Positions 18,179-27,327 are shown, counted from the first letter of the stretch. The stretch is 64,000 nucleotides of DNA from CAVTAV01 sp963732795 (GCA_963732795.1 CAVTAV010000006.1:248001-312000), one strand, 5' to 3'. Program-made: numbers and translations. Notes: generated from the letters alone by a model not told the origin.

Positions 18179-20498
18179 GCTGATTGGCGGCTTCGAGCCG
18201 CATGGCGGCGGCGTCCCTGAGCCCCATGTCGGGGCGGTCGTCGCTGCGGATCTGATGGGCGCCCATGGCGAAGACCCGGCAGAACGCCGCCGAGATTATG
18301 CGCAAATCCTTGAGAGAGAGCCCGCATTCGTCGAGCTGGCCGTCGGTCATGGCCTCCTCGATCGCCTTGTCGACCCGGGTCTTGATCTTGTCCGCGTCCG
18401 GGTCCTTCAGCGCCCGGATGGCGGCCTCGGCCATGCTGGCGAGCATGACGATGCCGGCGCAGCGCGTCTGCGGCTTGGGGCCGGGGTAGCGGAAATCGTC
18501 CTTGTCCACCGTAGCGCCCGTCGCCCGCGCCTCGTCCACCGCCCGAAGATAGGTCGATTTCATCAGCATGGTGCCGTGCTGCTGGCTGATGGCATTGACG
18601 ATCATCTGGCCGAAACGGTTCTTCCGCGCGATCTCGATGCCGTCGCGGATCGGCGCCACGGCCATGCGGACGGCGAGGCTGGGCGGCAGCCGGTTCAGGA
18701 TGTTGCGGCTGCGCCGGTTCTCGTTGAAGGCGCCGGGACGGACCGACTCGCCGATCCGGTGATAGAGCGCCTTGACCCGGCAGCGCAGCGGATTTTCGCC
18801 GAGCGCCTCGCCGGCGGCTTCGGCGAGATTGGCGATCAGGATCGACTCGTAATAGGTCCCGGGCGCATGCAGCGCGAGGTCCTTGAGGAGCGGACTGTCC
18901 GCCGAAGCGAGCTCGAGGAGCCGCATATCGGTCATCTCCTCGAACGCCCGCTCCAGAAGCGGCAGGAGACCGGCGGCGAGCAACCCCGTGATCAGCCCCG
19001 CGATGAGCGCGAGCGAGGCCAGCGCGATCTCGCCGGTGTCGGACGGGCTTGCGAGGGTGGCGACGATCGGCGTCATCAGCATCTGCGCCGCGCCCGCGGC
19101 CGCGCCCACCTTCATCACGTCCGGCCGGCGGCGGCACAGCGGCGCGAGCGCGGCGCCGGTGCAGACGCCCGCAAGGTGATAGATGACGAACCAGATCGAG
19201 GCGTCGACCCGATAGGCAATGAGCAGGGTCAGCGCCGCGCCGATCAGGATCGCGGTCCGGATATTCACGAGCGCCGCGATCAGGAGGCCCGCCAGACTGA
19301 TCGGCAGAACATAGGGGACCGCGCCCGCATCGAGGGACAAGCCGTCCGCCACGCTGAGGCCGAGGGATTCGATGATCAGGCAGATCAGCATGGTGCAACC
19401 CGCGACCGAGAGGGCGATATAGACCTCCTTGCGGTCGATCCCCGGCGGCCGGCGCGACTGGCGCAACAGCCCCGCCCCGACCGCGACGATCGCGATGATC
19501 AGCGCCAGGATCGCGAAGATCTCGGGCCAGATCGAGCCGGTCTCGGCGGTCTCGTAAAGGAGCTGAAGGCGTTCCTGAATCGCCGGCGTGATCCGGTCGC
19601 CGCTATGGACGATCACCTCGCCGGCCCCGAACCGGACATAGACCGGCTCGGCGCTTTCGATGGCGGCCGTTCGGGTGCGCTGGGTCGCGGCGTCGTTCAG
19701 GGTGAGGTTGGGCCGGACCAGCCGGAGCGCGGTGGTCAGGATCCAGGTGCGGACGATGCGCGCGCTCTGATACTCGATGTCGCCCGCGCGTTGCCGCATG
19801 ATCTGCTCGGCCTGATCGCGGGTGACGATGCCCGAGGTATCGTCGAGGAGCCGGGTTGCGCCGGTCGAGACGTCGCGAAGGATGATGCCACCGCTCTCGG
19901 GCAAGGCCGACGATTCATCCACGACATAGCGGTTCAGGACGGACGCGAACAGGGCGTCGATCGCCCGGTTCACGTCGTTCGGGTCGTCGAGCCGTTCGAT
20001 GATCTGGAAGGTCGTCGCATTGATCGGCAGGGCGAAATCGCGCTGGAAGGCGGCATAGCGGTCGTTGAAGCTGAGCGTGTCGTCGGCGAGCCGCTTTTTC
20101 ATGTTCTGGAGCGCGACGCGGATCGGCGCGCCGATGCCGGTATAGAGGTCGGAGTCGAAATCGAACACGGGCAGGGCGTTCTCGCCGGCCTGACGGCGCC
20201 TGAAATCGGTGGCGACCTTGTCCTCGACGAGCGCGTCGCGGCTCGAGCGCACCGTGTCGGTCGCGATGCTCTCCAGCGGCGGAATCGGCTTGACCGTCAC
20301 GGGGAACGGCGCCAGCAGAAAGGTCAGAAGGATGATGAAGGAGGCCAGGAGCGAGAGATCGAAAGGCACGTTCCAGCGCGCCCAGCGGTCGGCCGCGAGG
20401 GTGCGGACCGCCGAGGCCGGCAAAAGCCGGCGGGCCGCCTGGATATCCGGGTCGGCCGGCCCGGAATCCTCGGATTCGGGGGCGTCACGATCGCTCAT
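18117..20498 (-). CDS. PgpH/YqfF-type 7TM-HD membrane protein with a degenerate HD site
   Basis: An intact 793-residue protein. A first helix (about 46-68) leads to a periplasmic 7TMR-HDED-like region (about 70-320), six or seven helices (about 325-515) and a cytoplasmic HD domain (about 530-740). The frame around the HD domain is strongly conserved (HAPGTYY, ANLAEAAGEALGENPL, QQHGT, DDFRYPGPKPQTR, DGQLDEC). In PgpH, which degrades cyclic di-AMP in Gram-positives, seven residues bind metals. Here, in order, I read E551 for His, H580 kept, R581 for Asp, P616 for His, Q640 for His, H641 kept and S688 for Asp. Five of seven are lost without any frame change, so phosphodiesterase activity is unlikely and a sensor or scaffold role is inferred. 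It sits between phoH and ybeY. Confidence 0.85.
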   Translation of the reverse strand: MSDRDAPESEDSGPADPDIQAARRLLPASAVRTLAADRWARWNVPFDLSLLASFIILLTFLLAPFPVTVKPIPPLESIATDTVRSSRDALVEDKVATDFRRRQAGENALPVFDFDSDLYTGIGAPIRVALQNMKKRLADDTLSFNDRYAAFQRDFALPINATTFQIIERLDDPNDVNRAIDALFASVLNRYVVDESSALPESGGIILRDVSTGATRLLDDTSGIVTRDQAEQIMRQRAGDIEYQSARIVRTWILTTALRLVRPNLTLNDAATQRTRTAAIESAEPVYVRFGAGEVIVHSGDRITPAIQERLQLLYETAETGSIWPEIFAILALIIAIVAVGAGLLRQSRRPPGIDRKEVYIALSVAGCTMLICLIIESLGLSVADGLSLDAGAVPYVLPISLAGLLIAALVNIRTAILIGAALTLLIAYRVDASIWFVIYHLAGVCTGAALAPLCRRRPDVMKVGAAAGAAQMLMTPIVATLASPSDTGEIALASLALIAGLITGLLAAGLLPLLERAFEEMTDMRLLELASADSPLLKDLALHAPGTYYESILIANLAEAAGEALGENPLRCRVKALYHRIGESVRPGAFNENRRSRNILNRLPPSLAVRMAVAPIRDGIEIARKNRFGQMIVNAISQQHGTMLMKSTYLRAVDEARATGATVDKDDFRYPGPKPQTRCAGIVMLASMAEAAIRALKDPDADKIKTRVDKAIEEAMTDGQLDECGLSLKDLRIISAAFCRVFAMGAHQIRSDDRPDMGLRDAAAMRLEAANQHDETGNSTVHSLPTVARRPS

Positions 20499-20499
20499 C

Positions 20500-21627
20500 T
20501 CACCGCTCGTCTTCGGGACGCGGTTTCATGGAACCGGCTTTTCGGGTCTGTGCTGCGTCAGCTTGACGCCGACGGCGTTCGTCGTCGGAACGGCCATAAG
20601 CCTCCAGGATCCTTGTGACCAAACTATGGCGGACCACGTCGATATTGGTCAGGCGCACGGTCGCCATGCCCCGGGTTTTGCCGAGGATTTCCACCGCATC
20701 CACGAGTCCCGACCGGGCGCCCTGCGGCAGATCGATCTGGCTGTCGTCTCCCGCCACGACCATGCGCGAATTCTCGCCGAGCCGCGTTAAAAACATCTTC
20801 ATCTGCACCGGCGTGGTGTTCTGGGCCTCGTCCAGGATGGCAAAAGCGTGGGACAGGGTGCGCCCGCGCATGAAGGCCAGGGGCGCGATCTCGACCTCGC
20901 CGGTCTCCAATTTGTGCTGGACCTGGTCGGCCGGCAGCATGTCGTAGAGCGCGTCGTAGAGCGGCTGGAGATAGGGATCGATCTTCTCCCGCAGATCGCC
21001 CGGCAGGAAGCCGAGCCGCTCGCCCGCCTCGACCGCGGGGCGCGACAGGATGATGCGCTCGACCTCGCCCCGGACCAGCATGGAGACGCCGATGGCGACG
21101 GCGAGATAGGTCTTGCCCGTCCCGGCGGGGCCGAGGCCGAAGACCAGCTCGTTATCGCGCAGCGCCTTCAGATACTCCACCTGGCCCGGCGAGCGCGGCA
21201 CGATCACCCGCTTGCGCGTCCTGATCGCCAGCTCGTCGCTCCCCGGCAGCTTGGACACCGACGCGCCGGCGCTTTCCGCGAGGCGGATCACGCCGTCGAC
21301 ATCGCCGGCATCGACCGGCAGACCCTTCTTGAGGCGGTCATAGAGCCCGTTCAGCACGGCCACCGCCCGAGCCCGCGCCGGCGCGTCGCCGGAGACCGCG
21401 ATGCGGTTGCCCCGAGGGGCAAGCTCGACGCCGAGCCATTGCTCGATCCGGGCGAGATTGCGGTCGTGCTCGCCCGACAAGGCCGCGACCAGCGCATTGT
21501 CGTCGAACTCGATCACGCTCTGGCGCCGCCGCCATTGGTCTCGGGAGGGCGTTTCCTGCCCTGGGCCGATGCGTCCCGTCCGGGGCTCGGACGACGCCGG
21601 TTTCGCGCGATGCTTCGAGTTGGTCAT
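20500..21627 (-). CDS. phoH: PhoH-like ATPase
   Basis: A 375-residue PhoH-family protein. The N-terminus has a KH-like segment (GVELAPRGNRIAVSGD), and then the ATPase core with Walker A GPAGTGKT at 166-173, LSRPAVEAGERLGFLPGDL, and Walker B FAILDEAQNTTPVQMKMFLTRLGENSRMVVAGD. It is thought to act in RNA metabolism with YbeY, its neighbour in most bacteria. Its stop is 2 bp from the start of the HD-family gene, and its start overlaps the miaB end by 4 bp, showing a tight operon. Confidence 0.95.
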   Translation of the reverse strand: MTNSKHRAKPASSEPRTGRIGPGQETPSRDQWRRRQSVIEFDDNALVAALSGEHDRNLARIEQWLGVELAPRGNRIAVSGDAPARARAVAVLNGLYDRLKKGLPVDAGDVDGVIRLAESAGASVSKLPGSDELAIRTRKRVIVPRSPGQVEYLKALRDNELVFGLGPAGTGKTYLAVAIGVSMLVRGEVERIILSRPAVEAGERLGFLPGDLREKIDPYLQPLYDALYDMLPADQVQHKLETGEVEIAPLAFMRGRTLSHAFAILDEAQNTTPVQMKMFLTRLGENSRMVVAGDDSQIDLPQGARSGLVDAVEILGKTRGMATVRLTNIDVVRHSLVTRILEAYGRSDDERRRRQADAAQTRKAGSMKPRPEDER

Positions 21628-23009
21628 GCCGCCGGTTCGGCCGCGAGGCTGTTGGCGAGCCCCCGGGTCACCGCGACCTCGAGCAGCGCGCCCCGGGGCG
21701 GGGTGTCGCCGCCCTCGAAATCGACATGGACCGCCTGCATATAGGGGCTGCGGCCGATGAGCTGGCGCGCGCTGCGTCCGGGACGGTCGAGAAGCACGCG
21801 CATCCTGCGGCCCTCGAAGCCGCGGTTGAAGGCGAGCTGCTGAGCGTTCAACAGATCCTGCAAAGCGGCGAGCCTCTCTTGCTTGACGGGCTCCGGCACC
21901 TGATCGCCGTGCTCGGCGGCGGGGGTGCCGGGACGGGCCGAATATTTGAACGAATAAGCCTGGGCAAAACCGGTTTCCCGCACGATATCGAGCGTTTCTT
22001 CGAAATCCGCGTCCGTTTCGCCCGGAAAACCGACGATAAAGTCGGAAGAAAGCGCCAGATCCGGCCGCGCTTCCCGCAAGCGCTCGACGATCCGCCGATA
22101 CTGATCCCGCCCATGCCGCCGGTTCATCGCCGAGAGAATCCGGTCCGAGCCGCTTTGCACCGGAAGATGAAGGAACGGCATCAGGCTCGCGATATCGCGA
22201 TGGGCGGCGATGAGCTCGTCATCGACATCGAGCGGATGGGACGTCGTGTAGCGCAGCCTCTCAAGCCCCTCGATCCGATCAAGCCGGGCCAGAAGCCGGC
22301 CCAGGCTCCAGCTCTCGCCGTCCGGGCCCTCGCCGTGATAGGCGTTGACGTTCTGGCCCAAGAGCGTGATCTCGCGCGCCCCGCCTTCGACCAGCCGGCG
22401 CGCTTCCGCCTCGATCGCCGCCACGGGCCGGGAATATTCCGCGCCGCGGGTATAGGGCACGACGCAGAAGGTGCAGAACTTGTCGCAGCCTTCCTGGATG
22501 GTGAGGAACGCCGCCACGTTCTGCCGCGCCGCCCGGGCAGGAAGCCGCCCGAATTTCTGGTCGACATCGAGATCTGTCGCGACCACGCCGGCGCGGCCCG
22601 ACTTCTGCGCCTGCTCGATCATCTCGGGCAGGGCATGGTAGGTCTGCGGCCCGAACACGAGATCGACGACGGGCGCACGGCGCTTGATCTCCGCGCCTTC
22701 GGCCTGGGCCACGCAGCCCGCGACCGCGATCATGGTCTCGGCGCCGCGCTCCGCCCGCTCGGCCTTCAACGCCCTGAGCCGCCCGAGCTCGGAATAGACC
22801 TTCTCGGCTGCCTTCTCGCGGATATGGCAGGTATTGAGGATAACGAGATCGGCCTCGGCCACGTCCCCCGTCACGGCATAGCCGCGCTCGGCCAGAACCT
22901 CCGCCATACGATCGGAATCGTAGACGTTCATCTGGCAACCATATGATTTTACGAAGAGTTTCTTGTCCTGCAAGGGCGTGACACGTCCACGGCATACGCT
23001 CTCCGCCAT
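21624..23009 (-). CDS. miaB: tRNA-2-methylthio-N6-dimethylallyladenosine synthase
   Basis: A 461-residue radical-SAM methylthiotransferase that modifies A37 of tRNAs reading UNN codons. The MTTase domain ligands are C25 (YGCQMN), C61 (NTCHIRE) and C99 (GCVAQ). The radical-SAM cluster is C175-x3-C179-x2-C182 (GCDKFCTFCVVPYTRG). SSDFIVGFPGETDADFEETL and a C-terminal TRAM domain complete it. The frame is intact and the length normal. It is the first gene of the miaB-phoH-HD-ybeY-corC-lnt series and follows fur by 67 bp. Confidence 0.97.
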   Translation of the reverse strand: MAESVCRGRVTPLQDKKLFVKSYGCQMNVYDSDRMAEVLAERGYAVTGDVAEADLVILNTCHIREKAAEKVYSELGRLRALKAERAERGAETMIAVAGCVAQAEGAEIKRRAPVVDLVFGPQTYHALPEMIEQAQKSGRAGVVATDLDVDQKFGRLPARAARQNVAAFLTIQEGCDKFCTFCVVPYTRGAEYSRPVAAIEAEARRLVEGGAREITLLGQNVNAYHGEGPDGESWSLGRLLARLDRIEGLERLRYTTSHPLDVDDELIAAHRDIASLMPFLHLPVQSGSDRILSAMNRRHGRDQYRRIVERLREARPDLALSSDFIVGFPGETDADFEETLDIVRETGFAQAYSFKYSARPGTPAAEHGDQVPEPVKQERLAALQDLLNAQQLAFNRGFEGRRMRVLLDRPGRSARQLIGRSPYMQAVHVDFEGGDTPPRGALLEVAVTRGLANSLAAEPAA

Positions 23010-23076
23010 GGACTCCTCGATTTGGCCGGCGCGAGGGCCGGTGTTTTCGATTGAAACCGCGCTGCCGGTCCCACGC

Positions 23077-23502
23077 TCACTCCGTCTCGCCGCTATCGGC
23101 GGGCACGCCGTAGAGCTCGAGCCGGTGATCGACGAGCTTGAAGCCGAGCTTCTTCGCGACCTCGCGCTGCAGGGCCTCGATCTGCTCGTTGCGGAATTCG
23201 TAGACCTTGCCCGATTTCAGGTCGATCAAGTGGTCGTGATGGACGTCCGGCACTTCCTCGTAACGCGACCGGCCGTCGCGGAAATCATGGCGCTCCAGGA
23301 TGCCGGCTTCCTCGAACAGACGGACCGTCCGATAGACCGTGGCGATGGAGATGTTCGGATCGATCGCAGTCGCCCGGCGATAGACTTCCTCGACATCCGG
23401 ATGGTCATGGGCCTCCGACAGAACGCGCGCGATAACCCGGCGCTGCTCGGTCATTCTCATGCCTTTCTCGAGGCAAAGCTTTTCCAATCGATCGGGCATC
23501 AT
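23077..23502 (-). CDS. fur: Fur-family metalloregulator
   Basis: A 141-residue protein with a winged helix (MRMTEQRRVIARVLSEAHDHPDVEEVYRR, ISIATVYRTVRLFEEAGIL) and the metal-binding dimerisation domain around HHDHLIDLKSGKVYEFRNEQIE (about 87-108). The two Cys of the structural zinc site of E. coli Fur are replaced (LIDLKSGK), as is usual for alphaproteobacterial Fur/Mur proteins, several of which respond to manganese or have minor iron roles. Whether this one senses iron or manganese cannot be told from the sequence. Confidence 0.9.
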   Translation of the reverse strand: MMPDRLEKLCLEKGMRMTEQRRVIARVLSEAHDHPDVEEVYRRATAIDPNISIATVYRTVRLFEEAGILERHDFRDGRSRYEEVPDVHHDHLIDLKSGKVYEFRNEQIEALQREVAKKLGFKLVDHRLELYGVPADSGETE

Positions 23503-23648
23503 TCAGGCCTTCTCCTGCGCGATGTTACGGAGCGCCCGCCACACTAGCACGAGCGCCGCCTAGCGCGCGAACCGTCCGCGCACGGCTCTCGATTGTGATC
23601 TTAACCTTTCGCGCGGGCCAGACAAGAAGGCCGGCGCGTCGACCCGGT

Positions 23649-24077
23649 TTATTTTCTGCGCTTGCGCTTGCCGTTTCTCGGCAGGGTGCCGAGCCCGATC
23701 TGCTTGGCGAGCTCCCGGCGCTGGGCGGCGTAATTGGGCGCCACCATGGGATAATCCGCGGACAGGCCCCATTTCTCGCGGTATTCGTCGGGCGTCATGT
23801 TGTAGCGCGTCTTGAGGTGGCGCTTGAGCATCTTGAGCTTCTTGCCGTCCTCCAGACAGATGATGAAGTTCGGCGTCACCGAGCGGCGCACCGTGACGGC
23901 GGGCTTGGGCTTGTCCTGGGCCGGCTCGGCCGAGCCGACGCGCGCCAGCGTTTGGTAGACCTGCTCGATCAACGGCGCGATATCGCCGACCGCCAGCGTA
24001 TTGTTCGCCACATGTGACGACACAATATCGGCGGTCAGAGCCAGGAGTTCATTGTTGTTGCGCCCGTTTTCTTTCAT
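23649..24077 (-). CDS. mucR: MucR/Ros-family zinc-finger transcriptional regulator
   Basis: A 142-residue MucR/Ros protein with the single prokaryotic zinc finger (C74-x2-D77, then H87 in FIICLEDGKKLKMLKRHLKTRY), followed by NMTPDEYREKWGLSADYPMVAPNYAAQR, the family signature. The position of the last His ligand is Arg91 here, a variant seen in some members. MucR proteins coat AT-rich promoters and repress exopolysaccharide, motility and virulence genes. The 235-bp gap upstream is AT-rich, as expected for autoregulation. A basic C-terminus (NGKRKRRK) is present. Confidence 0.94.
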   Translation of the reverse strand: MKENGRNNNELLALTADIVSSHVANNTLAVGDIAPLIEQVYQTLARVGSAEPAQDKPKPAVTVRRSVTPNFIICLEDGKKLKMLKRHLKTRYNMTPDEYREKWGLSADYPMVAPNYAAQRRELAKQIGLGTLPRNGKRKRRK

Positions 24078-24312
24078 TCGATCAATTGCCCCCGGAAAGG
24101 AAATATCTCGGATTTTATATTATTCAAAGTCTCAATCCGCAACTTCTAATGACGTGCTCTTCACCATATGTTGAAAAACAATCTCTGAAAGTCACGTTTT
24201 TTTCTTCGTATCATTTCGAGTCTTTGCGCGCAAAGCCGTCGCTGGCAACCTTATCATAGACAACAATTCATCCAAACGTGCTATCGGGCTGCAACGGAGG
24301 CCGTCCGAACGG
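24078..24312 (-). promoter_or_regulatory. AT-rich mucR upstream region
   Basis: A 235-bp gap between rimI and mucR, visibly richer in A and T than its surroundings (for example TTTTATATTATTC near 24113 and T-runs near 24195). No gene or strong palindrome was found. It should contain the mucR promoter, and T-rich DNA of this kind is the preferred target of MucR itself. Confidence 0.45.
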
Positions 24313-24807
24313 CTATGCGGCCCTGGCCGGGCCGAGCGGCAGCGCTGCGTTCATCACGATTGCACCGACCGACTTTTTTTCACCGTCTCCGCCATAATAA
24401 TCGGCCCGCCGGGCGATCTCGGCGAAGCCCGCCGCGCGGTACAGACGAAGGGCCGGCAGGTTGTCTTCGGCGACCTCGAGAAACAGCGTCCCGGCTCCCG
24501 CCACCTCGGCGAGGCGCGCCCCCTCCGTGAGCAGCGCCCGGGCAATGCCCTGCCCTCGCCGGGCCTCGACGACGGCGATCGACAAGAGCTCGGCCTCATC
24601 CGCGGCAGGCCTGATCAGGGCGTAACCAGCCGCGTCACGCGCCACGGCAAGCAGGCCTATCGCTCTGGATTCGCTGAGGATTTCGGCGAAATCCCGTGCC
24701 GTCCAGCGCCGGCCGGCATGACCGGCCATGGCGGCTTCGCACAGATTTGCGAAGGTTTCGGCGTCGTCCGGCCCGGCCCGGCGGATCTCAACCGCGGGCG
24801 CGGTCAT
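24313..24807 (-). CDS. rimI: Ribosomal-protein-alanine N-acetyltransferase
   Basis: A 164-residue GNAT acetyltransferase. The acetyl-CoA motif is VVEARRGQGIARALL, followed by LFLEVAEDNLPALRLYRAAGFAEIARRADYY, the RimI signature. RimI acetylates the N-terminal alanine of S18. The start, MTAPAVEIRRAG at 24807, overlaps the tsaB end by 20 bp. tsaB-rimI is the common pairing across bacteria, which supports the assignment over other GNAT enzymes. Confidence 0.92.
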   Translation of the reverse strand: MTAPAVEIRRAGPDDAETFANLCEAAMAGHAGRRWTARDFAEILSESRAIGLLAVARDAAGYALIRPAADEAELLSIAVVEARRGQGIARALLTEGARLAEVAGAGTLFLEVAEDNLPALRLYRAAGFAEIARRADYYGGDGEKKSVGAIVMNAALPLGPARAA

Positions 24808-25504
24808 GGCGGGTCTCGGCGGGCAGCTTGGCATCCGGCGCGCGAAGATAAAGCGGCGACGGCGGCGGCGCCCCCGCCTCGATCTCCCGCGCGGCGGCGA
24901 TCCCCGCCAGCACGCCGGGATCGATCGGGCCGGCCGGTTCCACGACGCGAAGGTCGCGCCGCGCCGCGGCCGCGCCGACCAGCGCCGCACCCGTGCCGAC
25001 CAGCGCGACCGCGTCCTCGGGAAGCCGTCCGGCCGCGTCTTTTGGCGTAAGTGCTTCGGGCGACGTCACGGGAATTAGTGATGAAGAATTAGGCAGTATC
25101 GCGAAGACTTGGAAGTAGATCTCGCCGCGCCGCGCATCGATCGCCGCAGCAAGCCTGGAATCGTGGGAATCGGCGAGAATTGGTCCCCGCGCGGCCGCTG
25201 TCGCCGCCAACGCTTCGAGGGTCGAGACGCCCACCGCGGGCCGGCCGAGCGCCAGCGCCAGACCGCGCGCCGCTGCGACGCCAACCCTGACGCCTGTGAA
25301 CGAGCCGGGACCGATGGTGACACCGATACGGTCGATTTCCGGATAGCCGACGCCCGCGTCATCGAGCAGGCGGGCCAGCAGAGGAAACAGAAGCTCGGCA
25401 TGGCCGCGCGCCGCCGCGACGGAGTCCTCCGCCAGCACCCGGCCATCGGCCCAGACCGCCGCCGAGCAGGCATCGAGCGCGGTATCGAACGCGAGACAGA
25501 TCAT
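24788..25504 (-). CDS. tsaB: tRNA threonylcarbamoyladenosine biosynthesis protein TsaB
   Basis: A 238-residue ASKHA-fold protein, the partner of TsaD in making t6A37 in tRNA. MICLAFDTALDACSAAVW, RGHAELLFPLLARLL and IGVTIGPGSFTGVRVGVAAARGLALAL are the family hallmarks. A short AT-rich stretch near 25073-25092, with the direct repeat AATTAG, encodes ILPNSSSLIP. Its base composition is unlike the rest of the gene, so a small in-frame insertion is possible. Confidence 0.94.
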   Translation of the reverse strand: MICLAFDTALDACSAAVWADGRVLAEDSVAAARGHAELLFPLLARLLDDAGVGYPEIDRIGVTIGPGSFTGVRVGVAAARGLALALGRPAVGVSTLEALAATAAARGPILADSHDSRLAAAIDARRGEIYFQVFAILPNSSSLIPVTSPEALTPKDAAGRLPEDAVALVGTGAALVGAAAARRDLRVVEPAGPIDPGVLAGIAAAREIEAGAPPPSPLYLRAPDAKLPAETRHDRARG

Positions 25505-25528
25505 GGCCGCGGCCTGTCCGCCGGGCCG

Positions 25529-26132
25529 CTAAACGATCGAGCAGGCGGTATCGAAATCGAGGCGCGGCTGGCGCGGCATGAGCTTGGAATGATCGCCATA
25601 GCCAAGCGCGCAGATGAAATTGGACTTGTACCGGCCATCGGGGAAGAACGCCTTGTCGAGCGCGGCATTGTCGAAGCCGGACATCGGGCCGCAATCGACG
25701 CCCAGAGCCCGCGCGGCGACGATGAGGTAAGCGCCCTGGAGCGTGCCGTTGCGGAAGGCCGTGGCCTCGGCAAGCGCCGGATTGGCGAGAAGCCCGTCGC
25801 GAAAGCCGCCGGCCATCGGGACTTCCCGGATTGAGCGCCTCGATATGCTCATGGAACTTGGTGTCGGTCGCGACGATGACCGTGGCCGGCGCCTCCATGA
25901 CCTTGTCGACATTACCGGGGCTGACGACGGCCTTCAGTTTCTCCTTGCCCTCGTCCGAGGTCACGAAAACGAAGCGCGACGGGCAGGTATTGAAGCTCGT
26001 CGGGCCCATCTTGGTGAGTTCGTAGATCGCCCGCAGCGTCACCTCGGAAACCGGTTTATCGAGGAATTTCCGATGGGTGCGAGCTTCCCGGAAAATCGTG
26101 TCGAGATCGGTGTCGCTCAGGATATGGCTCAC
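25529..26132 (-). CDS. Nitroreductase family protein, RutE-like (one frame change)
   Basis: About 200 residues when MSHILSDTDLDTIFREARTHRKFLDKPVSE to KFHEHIEALNP is joined to PMAGGFRDGLLANPALAEATAFRNGTLQGAYL across a frame change near 25830. FMN-binding features include RTHRKF near the start, GPTSFNTCPSRFVFV, and GVDCGPMSGFDNAALDKAFF. The last block is typical of the RutE/malonic semialdehyde reductase group (HadB/RutE). The start is a GTG at 26132 behind GAGG. RutE normally sits in the uracil-degrading rut operon, which is absent here, so the substrate is open. Confidence 0.85.
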
Positions 26133-26262
26133 GGTAACCTCGTATTTATCCAACTGGGAGAGACTTCGCCCGCGTTCATACACGTGCCGAGCCGCGCTGC
26201 CAACCGAGATTGGGAGCCCGGCTGCCGGGCCGGCACGGTGAGCTTTGGGTGAGGATTGAGAG

Positions 26263-27327
26263 ATGTCGATCGACAAGAATGCCTTGCGCTCCCGGCGCAG
26301 GAAGGCGCGGCGCGGGCTGACGGCCGCCGCCGCTCTGACCGCCGCGATTTTCACGATTTTCGGGTCGGCCGCTTCCGTGCTGGCGGCCGATTCGGCCGTC
26401 ATCCTGATGTATCAGCGCTTCGACGAGCCGGCCCAGGCAGGCAATGTTTCAAGCGCCACCTTCAAGGCCCATCTCGATGAGCTGGCCGATCCGCGCTATC
26501 ACGTGATGGCGCTGGATGCGGTGATCGCCGCGCTTAGATCGGGCGCCGACCTGCCCGACCGCACGGTCGCGATCACGATCGACGACGCCTATGAATCGGC
26601 TTATGCCGAGGCCGCGCCACTCCTCAAAGCGCGCGGCTTTCCCTATACCGTCTTCGTCACCACCGACAGCGTGGATGAAGGCCGCGCGGGCTACATGACC
26701 TGGGACCAGATCCGCACGCTTGCCGATGCCGGCGTCGAGATCGGCAATCACGGCGCCCGGTCGTTCCATATGGTCGAGATGGGCGATGCGGCGGACCGTG
26801 ATAACGTCACCCGCGGCGCCACCCGGATCGAACAGGAAATCGGCAAGGCGCCCACGGTTTTCGCCTATCCGTACGGCGAATTCGCCAAGGCCGAACGGCA
26901 GCTCGTCGCCGGCCTCGGCTATGCGGGCGCGGTCGGCACCGCCTCGGGCGTCGCCCAAGCGGGTCAGAGCGTCTATGCCCTGCCGCGGTTTCCCCTTGCC
27001 GAGGCCTATGCCGGGATCGACCGGTTCCGCATGATCGTCAACGCCCTGCCTCTGCCGGTGGCCGATCTCCTGCCGGCCGATCCCAAGCTTGCCGACAACC
27101 CGCCGTCGCTCGGCTTCACCCTGACGCAGAACGTGCCGGGCCTCGACGGCCTTACCTGCACGCCGTCCGACGGCTCGGCGGCGGATATCGAACGATTGGG
27201 GGATCGGGTGGAGGTCCGCTTCGACAAGGCCTTCCCGGCCGGAAGCGGCCGCGTCGCCTGCACGGCGCGAACCCCGGACAACCGCGTCCGTTGGCTCGGC
27301 GTGCCGGTCTATGTGCCGAAAAAGTAG
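26263..27327 (+). CDS. Polysaccharide deacetylase (NodB-fold) with signal peptide
   Basis: An intact 354-residue secreted protein. A basic N-terminus and hydrophobic helix (about 18-41, ending SVLAADS) form a signal peptide. The NodB motif 1 is TIDDAYESAY with D107 and D108. Motif 2 reads GNHGARSFHM: H163 is present, but the second metal His, expected four residues later, is S167, with a His two residues further on. FAYPYGEFAKAERQLV is the later catalytic block. The last 80 residues form an unassigned C-terminal extension. It probably deacetylates cell-surface or peptidoglycan N-acetylglucosamine. It is transcribed rightward, against its neighbours. Confidence 0.88.
   Translation: MSIDKNALRSRRRKARRGLTAAAALTAAIFTIFGSAASVLAADSAVILMYQRFDEPAQAGNVSSATFKAHLDELADPRYHVMALDAVIAALRSGADLPDRTVAITIDDAYESAYAEAAPLLKARGFPYTVFVTTDSVDEGRAGYMTWDQIRTLADAGVEIGNHGARSFHMVEMGDAADRDNVTRGATRIEQEIGKAPTVFAYPYGEFAKAERQLVAGLGYAGAVGTASGVAQAGQSVYALPRFPLAEAYAGIDRFRMIVNALPLPVADLLPADPKLADNPPSLGFTLTQNVPGLDGLTCTPSDGSAADIERLGDRVEVRFDKAFPAGSGRVACTARTPDNRVRWLGVPVYVPKK

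Noticed and set aside
24190..24205. Intrinsic terminator at the T-run before mucR
   Set aside because: The T-run is not preceded by a stable GC-rich hairpin on either strand.
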